Assembly (NCBI GenBank): GCA_001247695.2
Contig: LGRX02027133.1
Coordinates: forward strand, 1 to 64,000
Reading direction: 5' to 3'
From: Cymbomonas tetramitiformis
Lineage: Eukaryota > Chlorophyta > Pyramimonadophyceae > Pyramimonadales > Pyramimonadaceae
Length of the DNA: 64,000 nucleotides
In this document: piece by piece, positions 1 to 10,759 of the stretch
How the letters are laid out: the number at the start of each line of letters is the position of its first letter
How positions within the stretch are numbered: position 1 is the stretch's first letter
The notes under the pieces: generated by a model
Seen by the model: only the letters and a program-made list of their open reading frames with translations
Told to the model about the DNA's origin: nothing
Database searches by the model: none
Position numbers and translations under genes: made by a program

Positions 1-391
1 TCTAGATGTCACCCTGCTGAAAAGCGGGCTGAGCCCCTTTGTGGGCGCGCTATAGCAGAGGGAGTAGCCCCTGGTGTTTTCACTAGCCTGCTTTGCAGGG
101 ATACCGCACTCTCAGGACTTTGTCCCCTTTGCTAGCGTAAATGTTTTATTATTATTATTAATATGGACCAACATAGCGGAATTTTGGGGTTGGTTGCAGA
201 ATTTTCGGGCGCGTGCAGAATTTCCCGGGAAATGATCCGAATCCTTAGAGAGATCATTTCAGTTCTTGTTCTGTCATATTTTCTCAAGAAATTCTACACA
301 CCCGACCATCGCCATCGGAAATTTGTCGCCAGTGTGGCGACAAATTTCCGCCTGCTTCTTCTACAAAAATATGAAGGAAAAAAATAGCAAT
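1..391. other. Intergenic, no gene seen
   Basis: I see no supported gene here. Short inverted and direct repeats begin near 300, where a small palindrome around TTTGTCGCCAGTGTGGCGAC resembles the larger hairpin that follows. The open frames are short and lack coding character. Confidence 0.5.
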
Positions 392-582
392 CTACATCTA
401 CATCTATAGACAAATAACCCATGGCGACAAATTTCATATTTCTATAGAAGAAGCAGGTAGGGTTTTGTCACCATGGGCCAAACCCTAAATTGCCCATGGC
501 GACAAAAACCCACCTGCTTCTTCTACGTATAGAAATATGAAATTTGTCACTATGGGTTATTTGTCTGTAGATGTGGACGTAG
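392..582. repeat. Hairpin (inverted repeat), MITE-like
   Basis: Two arms of about 87 bp (about 392-478 and 492-582) are reverse complements of each other with few mismatches, around a 13-bp centre. Each arm carries the words ACAAATAACCC, GGCGACAAA and GAAGAAGCAGGT. A further partial direct copy lies at about 585-640. The structure is that of a small foldback or MITE-like repeat. No target-site duplication is evident. Confidence 0.7.
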
Positions 583-1241
583 CTGGCGAAAATTTTCATA
601 TTTATATAGAAGAAGCAAGTGGGCTTTTGTCGCCGTGGGTCATTTCTCATTTGCCTGTATGAAGACATAAACCCACCTACTGAGTTCTGACCAGGCAGCC
701 CTGGCAGGCAGGCCCTTGAGTCAGAGGTTCCAGACTGAGATCGTGACTAGGGTACGTGCACGGGTACAGTAGTTCGTGTGACCGTTCCGGGTTTAGGTTT
801 AGGTTATTAAGTCATCACTTCTCTTAATTCAGTTTAAGTGGTTATCCATTTAACACCGTAAGGGCGAATTCGTTTTTAGCAGTATGGGATCGGTATGAGG
901 GCGGAAACATGCATAACTGCCACGGTAGTCAACTATTGGATTTTTATGAAGTATTGGTGTCCATATCGGGGACTTGGGCGAAGTCCCGCTCAACCCTTCA
1001 ATGCCCACCAAACTTGGTTTATCGAGTGGGGGACTTTGTGGAAAGTGCAGGGGTGTTTTGCGTCCAGGTGGCAAAAGCGTGCTCTATTGAGAGTGCTCTA
1101 AAGCAAAGCTGGCAATTCAGATTCAGTTCAGAAATTCAGAGTTCAGATCGTAATTCAGTTCAGTTCAGTTCATATCGTAATTCAGACAAATTCAGACAAA
1201 AATGCGATTCAAGCACATTTGAGCAAGGCTCCTAATCGGTT
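583..1241. other. Non-coding; divergent copy of neighbouring terminal repeat
   Basis: No gene is supported. The stretch at about 688-800 shares words with the terminal repeats of the following unit (AGGCAGCCCTG near its start and GACCGTTCCGGGT near its end), so it looks like an old diverged copy or solo terminal repeat. Around 1110-1200 there is a short run of ATTCAGTTCAG-like repeats. Confidence 0.4.
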
Positions 1242-3707
1242 TGCTGAAATCTGTATAGGCAGCCCTGACCGGGAGTCCCGGTGCAGGCCCCTATGACAGA
1301 TTCCTAGGTAGCCAACACTGGACCGTGACTGATCCGTAAATCTGTGCTGTGACACACCGAGTGTCACAGGTAGCTAGACTCGAGACCGTTCCGACTCCGT
1401 GACCGTTCCGGGTATATCTAGCTTAGGGTTTATTTCTTATACGAATTTATCTATATTGGTTCTATCTAACGCTGCACCCACTCGAGTTCTCGTATCGTGC
1501 CTGGACGAGTTTCTTTTAGAATACCATTATGTTAGGGCTGATATGCGAGCCCACAAATATTGTACAATATCAAATAAACATTGTGCTGTTGAACGGCACA
1601 CACAAGTGTAATAGTATAGCGGGTTGTGAGTGCAGTCTCTGTATGAAGAACTGCTTGAAGCCCAACGCTTCCTCATCTTATACCATATGTCTCCTATCAT
1701 CATAGATAGTACCGCCATTGGGTTGTGAACCCGAGACATAGGTTGAACGACCAGCATGGTGATAACGAATAGTTCGTTCATGCTGTGCATGCGTGTTCCG
1801 CACATGCTTAAAGCAAAGATGGTTCTTGTTTGTACTTCAAGATGTATCTTGCTTGTCATCTTCGAGTTCGACGTACGAACTCTCGATGACAGGGTCATTC
1901 AAGTCTTTCCTTGAATAATGACAGATGATGTGACATTATCATCTGACGACAGGTACAGTCATGGTCGACCGTACTTACGACTGTCATAATAATATATGAC
2001 GCGACCGACTGTCATAATAATATATGACGCGACCGACTGTCATAATAATATATGACACGACCGACATGACATGACATGACATGACATGACATGGTATGAC
2101 ATGTCTGACAGGTATGACACGTATGACATGTATGACACATATATGTCATCGGTCATGACCCTGACAGATCTCCCCTCTTAAAGGAGTTGTGACCTCACAA
2201 CGGGCATACCTTTGTATATGTCTACGATGTCTTTGTTGTTGTCGCTTCTTGCTGGTACCAGTCTTCTTACACCGATTTGAGGCGTCCCTCATGGTGTTTT
2301 TAGGTTATTGGGGGGAACTGAGTCCACTTTAGTCCCTCACCTTACAGTTCTCAGGATGTAGCCCACCTTTGAAGGTTCAATGAATTGCGTTTCGTGATGC
2401 AGATTGACGCTGGATTACTGATTGATCCACACGTATCGTGCGTCAGAGTGACGATTCAAAGCATCCGAAGTCTACGTTGCGAATTATTCGCGCTAGCCGT
2501 CGACGCTTTTGCGAACGATGATCCCACGATTTATAATCGAACGATTCTCGGCCTGGTATAGTGCACCCAACCCTTCCTCCCCTCCTTAAGCTACTTTGGA
2601 GGATCATAGGTAGCGATGGGGAGCCCGATTTTGGGGCTTGTTTTTAATGCAAACGGAGAAGGCCCTGCTTACGAGATATCGGAGGGTCTTTATAAGTCCA
2701 CTTTAAATCCTCACCCGTCTGCCAAACTCCTGATATGGTCCAGTACGCACGCTTTGACGAACATCTATCGCGATGAGTGAGAATGGATTCGCCACGTACT
2801 AATGTGAAATTTCTTTAGTTATGTTTGTCAAGGACAACTTAGGATCACAACTCCGTCTACCTCAGTCCCGTTCCCGGTAGCTTCGGATGACTGGCCAAGA
2901 ATCCGATGACAAACCACGGCTTTGGCAAAGGTAGCATATAGCAGTTTCTCACAGATATTGGTACCCGCACATGCGTATCTGTGTAAGGGTATGATTTATA
3001 CAAGGCTCACTACACCTTAGCAAGGAAGGATCAATTCCTGCTCCTGTCATATCAATTTGATGCAGGGTAAAAATGTTAGGGATATAACCCTGCAGTTCTC
3101 GGGTTGCAGCCCATTGCACCGAAGGTGCATCGCAGTCTTTGGGATGCAGCCCTGCAGTCCTTGGGATGCAGCCCTGATATATATGTGACCGATGGACGAA
3201 AACCTCTTGGGTACATGTTTCCACGGCCTGATTATTATTTGGTCGGCAATTTATTGGCAAAAGTCATCGGCTATCAGCTTTTGACTCAGAAGCCACAATG
3301 TTATAGAAGCTGCGACGACCTATTGAGCATATGCGGCAGTTATGCCTTCAGCATACGTAGACAATATGATTATGTGGAACTTATAATCCCACTTAAGTTG
3401 CATCATGATAAATTTATCCAGGTGTTAACAAGTGTTCAGGATTTGATAAGGGGTACCGGAATATCCTAGCACACCAGATATTAGATAGTCCCGTACTCTT
3501 GTGGATAAACTGTATAAGATAAATAAACCCTAAGCTAGATATACCCGGAACGGTCTCGGACGGTCTCGGAGTCTAGCCTACCTGTGACACAGCGTGTGTC
3601 ACGGTACGAACCTACAGATCAGTCAGCAGTCCAGTGTTGGTCCTAGGGATCTGTCATAGGGGCCTGACCGGGACTCCCAGTCAGGGCTGCCTATACAGAT
3701 TTCAGCA
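1242..3707. mobile_element. Unit with ~205-bp inverted terminal repeats
   Basis: The sequence from 1242 (TGCTGAAATCTGTATAGGC) to about 1450 recurs in reverse complement at about 3505-3707 with roughly 90% identity by eye. Shared words include GCAGCCCTGAC, GACCGTTCCGGGTATATC and TAGCTTAGGGTTTATTT. It is either a DNA transposon with long TIRs or two LTRs in inverted orientation. I recognise no transposase inside. The interior holds short tandem repeats and weak open frames (for example 3104-3469, plus) that match nothing I know. No clear target-site duplication was found. Confidence 0.6.
1978..2110. repeat. Tandem repeats: 28-bp unit x3, then ATGAC pentamers
   Basis: Three near-identical 28-bp units built on GACTGTCATAATAATATATG are followed by about seven ATGAC pentamers. 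It is a simple-sequence block inside the inverted-repeat unit. Confidence 0.85.
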
Positions 3708-4035
3708 CACCACCCCAACACTGTGGGTGGTGACTGGCTAGGAGAGTCAGAAAATGTAAGGCTGTTAGTGTTAGGGCAGGAGCTAGGTGACAAGTCTAAC
3801 TGCCAATCCAACTGTGCTATTCTGATACACAAATTGGAAACCTCTAGGTAGCACGTGAACAAAAGCATACGGGCAATTAAGGCACCGCTAAACAAGTGAA
3901 AGGAACCGTGCTAGCAAGTCAGTTTGAAGATTGTAAAGTAGTCAAAGCAAAACATAAACCAGATTGAAGAAGTCTTTGAGGTCACAGGAGTTCTGCACAC
4001 CACCATGTTGGTGTGCCTCCAGAGTGAGCAAGAAG

Positions 4036-4638
4036 TCAATCGACAGTACCAAAGTAGTTAGCGGTGGCCTCACGGAAGTCCATCCCATAATAGGAAGTAA
4101 AGTAGCCAGCTCCATAATAGTACTCCGCATCAAGAGGACCACTCTCATGTAAGGCCATGCCGTAATAAAATGCCATGCCGAAACCCAAATCCGCTTGAGC
4201 TAAATCCCGAAATGCTAAAAAGCTCAGGCTGTCAGGAGGCTCGGGCGGCTGAAGCTGTGGCACATCGTCAGTCAACAAGAGACCCTGAGCCGGCATCACC
4301 GAGTCAACAAAATCATTCGTAGAGCAAAATGACGGAGCTTGCCAATCGAGATCACCACCAGGCGAAGGCACCTCCGTAGCCGGTGCACATGCCGACACAG
4401 CAGAAGCTGTGGATGCCGAAACAGCTACACCTGCAAAAGAAATGCAGAAGAGGGAAAGCATGGCGAGAGCGCCGATTGCCGGCGTGCCAAAGCCGAAAGG
4501 CGGCACACCGCACCCGATAGCACCGGACGGAGCTCGCGGCTTCACCGCGAAAGTACCGTCGGCGTAATCCTCGTAGTCGTCCGTGTCATAGCCTGTCAGG
4601 TCAGACGGGTGGACGGCGGCGTGATTCACCGTCTGCAC
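4036..4638 (-). CDS. Open frame downstream of gag, function unknown
   Basis: A 200-residue frame follows the gag-like frame in another phase after a short gap. It starts with an acidic Tyr/Asp-rich segment, then a hydrophobic Ala/Ser-rich stretch (roughly residues 48-80) that could be a membrane span, then a Tyr-rich tail. I see no protease DSG/DTG, integrase or reverse transcriptase motif, so this is not a normal pol. It may be the C-terminal part of the gag protein after a frameshift, or a decayed pol start. A small hairpin (GCACACCA and TGGTGTGC arms, 3995-4016) lies just beyond its 3' end. Confidence 0.35.
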   Translation of the reverse strand: MQTVNHAAVHPSDLTGYDTDDYEDYADGTFAVKPRAPSGAIGCGVPPFGFGTPAIGALAMLSLFCISFAGVAVSASTASAVSACAPATEVPSPGGDLDWQAPSFCSTNDFVDSVMPAQGLLLTDDVPQLQPPEPPDSLSFLAFRDLAQADLGFGMAFYYGMALHESGPLDAEYYYGAGYFTSYYGMDFREATANYFGTVD

Positions 4639-4651
4639 GAAGCCTCCGAAC

Positions 4652-6372
4652 TCACCGCATGTCGCCTCCCGTGGTGGTCACCCGCGCCGATTGAGTTGGC
4701 GCGGGCTGTACATCCTTCACCTGCGAAACAGGCATAGCAGGGGCCGGCACGGCGGACGCCGATGCCGCCGCACCACCTGCCGGAACCTGCCCCTCCGGTG
4801 TGATCCCCGCCGCAGCGGCAGGGCCACACACCAGAGCCGATGCATGCTCCTCAACCGCACTCCCAGGAACAAAGGACGCGTGGGTGTAATGTACCTTTTC
4901 TTGGGCGGCCTGAACCTCAGAGGTGAGGGCATCAAGCCGCCGCAAGATGTCCTCGTCGTCGGTCCCGCCAGAAGGCGGAGGCGGCACGCTGAAGCCGTAG
5001 GCCGACACGTCGATGCCGCCAACCCCGCCCGCGGAAAGCACAGCGGGAGGACCGTAAGCCGACGCCGCACGGGCAAAGGCCTCCGGACCATCATCCGCAG
5101 CCTCCTGGAAGACCTGCACAAGTGCCAGGGTGTGGAGACCCTCCGCATCCTCCTCCTCAATAGGAATGCAGAAGGCCGCTGCCGTGGCCGACGAATGCTG
5201 GCGCCCACCAAGAGGGCAGTCGCGGTACGCGTGATAGGCGTCCCCCTTGCCCGCCTTGCGGCAACGGTGGCAAAGGGGCTTGGCCTTCATGCTGTCCCTG
5301 TCAAACCCCACAGACGGTGCCGGGTGCACACCCACCCGATGGCCTCGCGGATGCTGCTTACCGCGCGGCTGCGGCTGCGGCTGTCGCTGAACCGCGCCCG
5401 TGCGATTGCCTTGCACGAGCGCCTTCAAGGCGGCGATCTCGTCGAGCAGAACGGCGTACTCAGACGACGTGATAAGCGCAGAGGGCTTACCGCCCGCCCC
5501 CAGTGTCTGCTTCTCACGCACTGCCGCCCCATCGTCCGACTGCGCCCAGGCCTGAAAGATGGCCACGACGAGCGCCTGGAGCGAGCGGAGAGTCACCCCG
5601 CCGAGGTCACCCGCAAGCGGGTACCGCACCTTCACCGCAGCGTAGAAGATCGGGTCGAGGCGGTTGTAGAGCGACAACTTGCGGGTCTCGTCGGTTGGCT
5701 GCCAGTCAGGAGCGCGGTTATCCCGCACCAGACGCTGCTCACGAGCCAAGATAGGCTGCGGGTCAACGCCTGCGGGATAACGTAACGCCGCGTGCTCCTG
5801 CCGGTGGCTCTCACGTAGGGCCGTCGGCACGCTGCCCTTGATGATGTCGATGAGAGCCCGACGCCCATCTCGGTCAGCCGAAGAGTCCGTACCCCGAAGC
5901 CAGGTGTCGGCCACAGAGTTCCGCTCCACGACGAGGGCCAAGACGTCATAGAGGAGCCCATTCACCTTCTCGATAACCAGAGAGGTGGGGTCGTCGAGGT
6001 CAAAGGGAGCCAAGTCCAACCCAGCGGACTCAAACTCGGTCCGAAGCTGCACCACCAACTCGGAGAGGCGGTCGGTGTCGTCGGTACCACGATAATGATG
6101 TTTCTTGGAACCAAGGATATCCTCGCGGATACCCTTGGCCCAAGCCCGATGCAACCTCCCCTTGTAGACCACGTCAACAGCGGCGTGCTGGTCAACAAGA
6201 GATGCTTCCGCAACGCGACAGCGGTGTCGGAGTTGCTGGAAGGATTAGGGGGCACCACAGGCGGGGTGCTAGCGGTTGGGGTGTCCCGAACCGCATCTAT
6301 AAGCCGAATAGAGGCGTCCAAGTCGGAGTCCCTCAATAGGCGCTTGCGAGCTCGTGTAGATGTCGCCATACT
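4652..6372 (-). pseudogene. Gag-like protein with CCHC knuckle, frameshifted
   Basis: The likely start is the ATG at 6372 (MATSTRARKRLL). The frame is good to about 6240, then continues in another frame from about 6185 to the stop at 4652, so one frameshift must be assumed. The middle is alpha-helical in character like a retroelement capsid. At about residues 285-303 of the main frame there is a zinc knuckle of the form C-x2-C-x9-H-x4-C (CHRCRKAGKG then HAYRDC). The tail is Ala/Pro-rich. The domain layout fits the Gag of a retrotransposon. I find no protease, integrase or reverse transcriptase nearby, so it is a gag-only or truncated element. It ends abruptly against the viral sequence to its right. 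Confidence 0.6.
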
Positions 6373-6504
6373 TCTGAAAGCCAGAGAAAAGATGATGCGC
6401 GGAAGCACGTTCGGGTGTTGTGGCGGAAATGGAGGGAAGACGCAACGGCAGAACGTGCGGAGCGGCGTAAAGAGTGTGCGGCACTTGCAAATGTCGATGT
6501 GGTC

Positions 6505-7414
6505 GATACATTTTGAATACCTGGCTTTCTATATTGGGCGAGGCAGAACCATCATATATTGACACAAGCTTGCTTCCACCAGTTCAGATTAGATTGTACT
6601 TGCATGGACCTGAAGTATTAGGAGCTTATGTCGAAAACAGTGCACCCGGAACGGAACTCACGCCAAAAGCCCAAGAAGCTTTAATATCATAAGGAAAATT
6701 TTCATTAACTGACCTTTACTTCACCGTAGAAACGATTACTTTCAGTTCAGGTGTCTACGATGCAGCCGATGAATCAAAATTGCGTGACGGTTTCCTCGAA
6801 ATTCCGTATAAGAACTATTTTTCATTTTTTGAAGGTTCTAATACCATGGACAAATCCACAAGATTTTCGTTGAGTTCACAATGTATCGATAGCATATATG
6901 CAGTTCAACGTCCAGGGGACGTTATCGGGGCAAGCCTAAAGGACTTATCAAACTGGATAACACATGTGGTACAACTTACTTGCCGGCTTATTTTAGGTTT
7001 TCTGCCGGTCAGTTGAAAGATCTACAATTTAACTTGAATAATTTGTTCGTTCCTAACTATAGAGTCGACCCCCTTGCAGCATTCAATCTGCTCACTATCG
7101 GTAAAGCTGACAACTATGGCACGCTATCGGGTTGTAAGATTAATAGTTACGAAGATTGATTGAACAATCAGTTTATCCCAATGGTACGTTTGAACCTCCC
7201 GTCAGAAATGGGCGTCCGCAGCCTTACTGGCTTGGATTCACGGGGATTGTACAGTTCCTTCTATTTCCAAACAAACTTTGAAGCAGGGATTGACGGAGAC
7301 CCATTACAAGAGCCGGTTGACCTCCGAGCAGGCGGTAACGAGGTAACGATTATTTGCGAAACGACGGCCGTTCTTCGTATTGGTCAAAACCGTGTCATCG
7401 AAACTGTATTTTAA
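6505..7414 (+). pseudogene. PLV major capsid protein, C-terminal half, broken
   Basis: The reading starts near 6505 with no N-terminal half. It includes EAEPSYIDTSLLPP and FLEIPYKNYFSFFEG, then a segment ending VLRIGQNRVIETVF at the stop at 7414. These features, and the closing beta-rich segment with a GLDSRG-like turn, fit the C-terminal jelly roll of major capsid proteins of polinton-like viruses. There are in-frame stops near 6690 and 7157 and a frameshift near 6955, so the gene is dead. The left edge abuts the gag-like retroelement, which may have removed the N-terminal half. Base composition is AT-richer than the host exons. The family assignment rests on remembered motif pattern, not an alignment. 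Confidence 0.7.
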
Positions 7415-7450
7415 AACGCGGTTAATAGTATACAAATATGGCACAGCAAC

Positions 7451-7463
7451 CTGGATTGGTTGG
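7451..7463 (+). repeat. Target-site duplication, left copy
   Basis: CTGGATTGGTTGG is repeated exactly at 18499-18511. It lies inside codons 5-9 of the small viral gene whose ATG is at 7438-7440. Confidence 0.88.
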
Positions 7464-7864
7464 CCACTTTTCGATGAACCGTCCAGGCGTGCCACCCCGC
7501 CCGGAGCGGGCCGCGGGGCAGAAAAACGGTTGTTAGAAAATTAGTTCCAGTGATTCTTTGTGGGATATTTTTCAAATATCTTGCGACAGCTACGACCAGC
7601 GACACACATGAAGAGGAAGGGAAGGCAGGTGCGCGAAAGGTACGGGCCCACGCTGTCGAATTTCCGCCGGCAAGGGGCACTTTTCCTGCAGTGCAGAAGC
7701 GAAAGCACCCCGAAATTCACTCGAAAACTCACATAAACAGAAAAAACAGAGCTGGAATTCACTTTTTTTGCGCACCCAGAAAAAAACGAAAAGTTCGGGA
7801 ATTATTTCCAGACGAAATACGTGAAAATAAGGAGACCCGGAAGAAGCTAGAGCGGTCACGGAAG

Positions 7865-9818
7865 ATGCAGAACGTCCAGCACAACAGGCAGCAGCGTGGG
7901 ATGGCACCACCAGGCGCGGAAGGGGGGAGTCGAGAGACGGAGGACAGGAGGGTCATGCTCGAAATTCACAAAGAGTTTATGGCAATGAAACCAGCCACGT
8001 TGACGTCATTCACCGACGGGGCGAAGCTAACGTTGCCAATGAGCGAAGAGTTTGACGAGCAGCGTAATCTAACTGTGAAGCTTGAACAGGCACGGGACCC
8101 GACGAACACCAAGTCCAAGTAAGGCCCTCGAGAACTTTTATTCCGAAGAATTGAAGGACGTGCGGCTGTCGTACACCAAGTGGGCGAAGGGGTACCCACT
8201 GGAAACGCCGCATGGGACACTGGACGAGGCGGGCCACATTCGTTACAGCCTCCTTAAAAACTGCACCACGATAGACGGCAAGAACCTCGACGAGAATGGA
8301 TTTTTGGTTAACGACTTCCACATTACGGTTGGGCCTATGCGGGTGCCACCCCAGCAAGCGGTCGAGTTTCTGGGTCACATGGAGGCAGTCCTTCGAGGCC
8401 TTCATCGAGAGCACCAAGACAGACACATGATCTCCAGACAGTCGCCTCCGAGGCCGCGCTTTCATCAAGGGAGGGTGGCGGCGCTCGACATAAAGTTCAC
8501 CAAAACTGAGTACGCCACCACGGTTCTAGCGACCACCCTCCCTCTCCTCCCGGTGAACTGCTACCCGATAGGGGGAGACCTCTTCACGCAGGATGAACCA
8601 GTTTTTCCGCGGGTACGCATCTATGACGTCGCGACGAGAGGTGGGTCGGAGAGTAGAATGCTTCACGTATTGAGTGACGAACTGAAAGGTAAAAGCATCA
8701 CCGACCTGGAAGAGAGCCTGCTTGAGGTGGAGGGTCTGGAATCGGCTCAAAAAGGACACCGGCTTCAGCAGCGAGTAGCTTCCATCGCGGCAAACTGGCT
8801 GAAGTTGGTGGCCGTTTCCGAGGAGGCCGCACAGAAAATCGAGACCGGCACGGTACGTATACCTGGAATCAACGACTACGAGGTGCAACGGGTGGCCCTC
8901 ATCAAGGACGTCGACAAACTGGCGGAGACCGAAGTGGTGGTGGTGGACACGGGCTCAGTCATCGACCCCGAGTTCGACACAGAGGCGTTGGTAAGAGCGG
9001 TGGACGACGTGTTCGAGACTGCGTTGGGTGAAAACGAGCATCTACTACCTCACCTAGCAGTGCCATCATACCCGGCTACGGACAAGAAGGACGTGGCCTC
9101 TTTTGCGCGACTTCGGCAGCTGTACAAAGGAAGGCTCTTTTATTTCATCGCCAGTGAGGAAGCCTATAGGTGGCTGACATCGCAGGAGGGGTCACAAGCG
9201 AAAGTTACCGTTGACCATAAAGGTATGTATTTCTACTTGAGGCCATCCGACTACTCGCGCAACGGCAAGCGTGGACGTGGGCGTCAGCAGCGACCTGTGG
9301 GCATCACGCGTGACGACACGGTAGTACAAGCACTCGAAGCAAAACTGGGCACCTTCGCCGAGGCAGTCAAGGCGGCGACCGCCAGCCGTGGAGGTGAACT
9401 TGGGGGCGACACCGAGAGCGCCATACAGGATCTTGGGCGTCAAGTCAACGTCCTCAGCGACAAGGTTGAAAAGGGCTTCGCGGACACGGTCGACAACGTG
9501 AAGAAGGTGAACGCGTCAGTCGACAACGTGGACAAAGGGGTCACCAAGATCATCGACCTCACTGGCAACGTGCTCAAACGACAAGACGCACATCTTGAGC
9601 TGGCGGAGAATCAGAACAAGGTGGCCACGGCTATGCTTCAGAACTTGATCAAGCTCAACAAGAGCGCGGGAACTCCGACCCCGATCCCGCCATCCACTGG
9701 CACTGGAAGGCGTAAGAGGGGTGCGACGGGAACTCCTGCATCTGACACGGGCGCTGACACGGACACCGATATGGACACGGTGAGCAGCCAAATCGAGAAC
9801 CTCAAAAGACTTAGAAAG
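7865..9818 (+). CDS. ORF1-like protein, one frameshift, possible donor site at end
   Basis: An in-frame ATG is at 7865 (MQNVQHNRQQ). Upstream in the same open frame is a basic cluster, PRKKRKV near 7780, resembling a nuclear localisation signal. That frame stops at 8122, and the coding signal continues in another frame from about 8120 (KALENFYSEELKD), so a frameshift or small intron is needed. The following ~560 residues are well mixed and soluble in character. They end in a long amphipathic coiled-coil region (about 9440-9690) and a Thr/Asp-rich tail. A perfect-looking splice donor, AAAG|GTGAGT, sits at 9818/9819. Beyond it the frame stays open but turns into repeat-derived, low-complexity sequence. 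I recognise no family. By position it would be the nucleic-acid-binding or structural ORF1 protein. Confidence 0.5.
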
Positions 9819-10759
9819 GTGAGTAAAACAAAGCACCCCACTCAAAAAATCAACTGTCTGAAAGAGGGGGAACCAACGGGAGAAAAACGGGCGCTGAGTA
9901 GCGGGGTTGAGGTGGAATACATCAGGAAAGCGAGACAAAGAAGGCAGGAAGGGGCGAAAAGAAGTGAAAACAGATCAGAGGCTAAGCAACTGAAGAAAAG
10001 AGAGTGCTGGAAGCAGCACGAGAAGGGGAGAGCGGAGAATCAGCACGAGCCCTCTCCATCATCCTTGCGAGTATTTTCCAGCAGTACGGCGATCGACTGG
10101 AACCATATGTCTGAAAGTAGTGTGAAAAATGGTCAGTACGGGGCTCATCCTAAACGGGTGGAAGTATGTACACAACAGAGCAATCTAAAAATATGTATTA
10201 TGTGCATCACCCGTAACTGCCTGATATTTTGTGAAGGGAAAGAAAATCATAAGGTGAAAAGGGTGAGCATCCTGACACATCCTGTATGCACAAGTAGGGG
10301 GGAGAAGGGGAACATCCCAAGGGCACCAACACACGTTGGCATGGTCCACACACAGCCACAAGGGTGTGCCACTTGCTATATGAAAATATACAGCATACCC
10401 ACCCCAAACATCAATCTCAGCACCAACTGGAAACATCCTGACTGGATAACATACTCCATACACATAGGCCAACAGGAAAATAGAGGTCAAAATGATACCC
10501 AGTGTAAAAGAAATAAGAAACTCAGTATGTATAAAACTATACCAGCCCCTGAGATAGTAGCTCAACTAGTTGAGTATTTGACAGAGGTGTATGAAGCTTG
10601 TTCACAACAGGCTCAGTGGCGAGATAACACACAAGCAAGCAGTGAACAACAAAAGGCAAGTAGGTGCAAATATTTCCAGAGGGCTGATAAGTACACAGAG
10701 GCTTGTCACACACACATAAATTGGCAACACATGGTTCACAGGGACTACAGCAATAAAAC
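9819..10759 (+). other. Purine-rich open sequence after a splice donor
   Basis: The frame of ORF1 stays open here, but codon content changes to Lys/Arg/Gln/Asn-rich with no domain. With the GTGAGT at 9819 it reads better as intron or spacer. The plus strand is strongly poor in T and C, which by itself suppresses stop codons. Confidence 0.4.

Noticed and set aside
4691..5785. 364-residue plus-strand frame opposite the gag-like gene
   Set aside because: It is Arg-rich and lacks a domain, while the minus strand has a zinc knuckle and normal composition.
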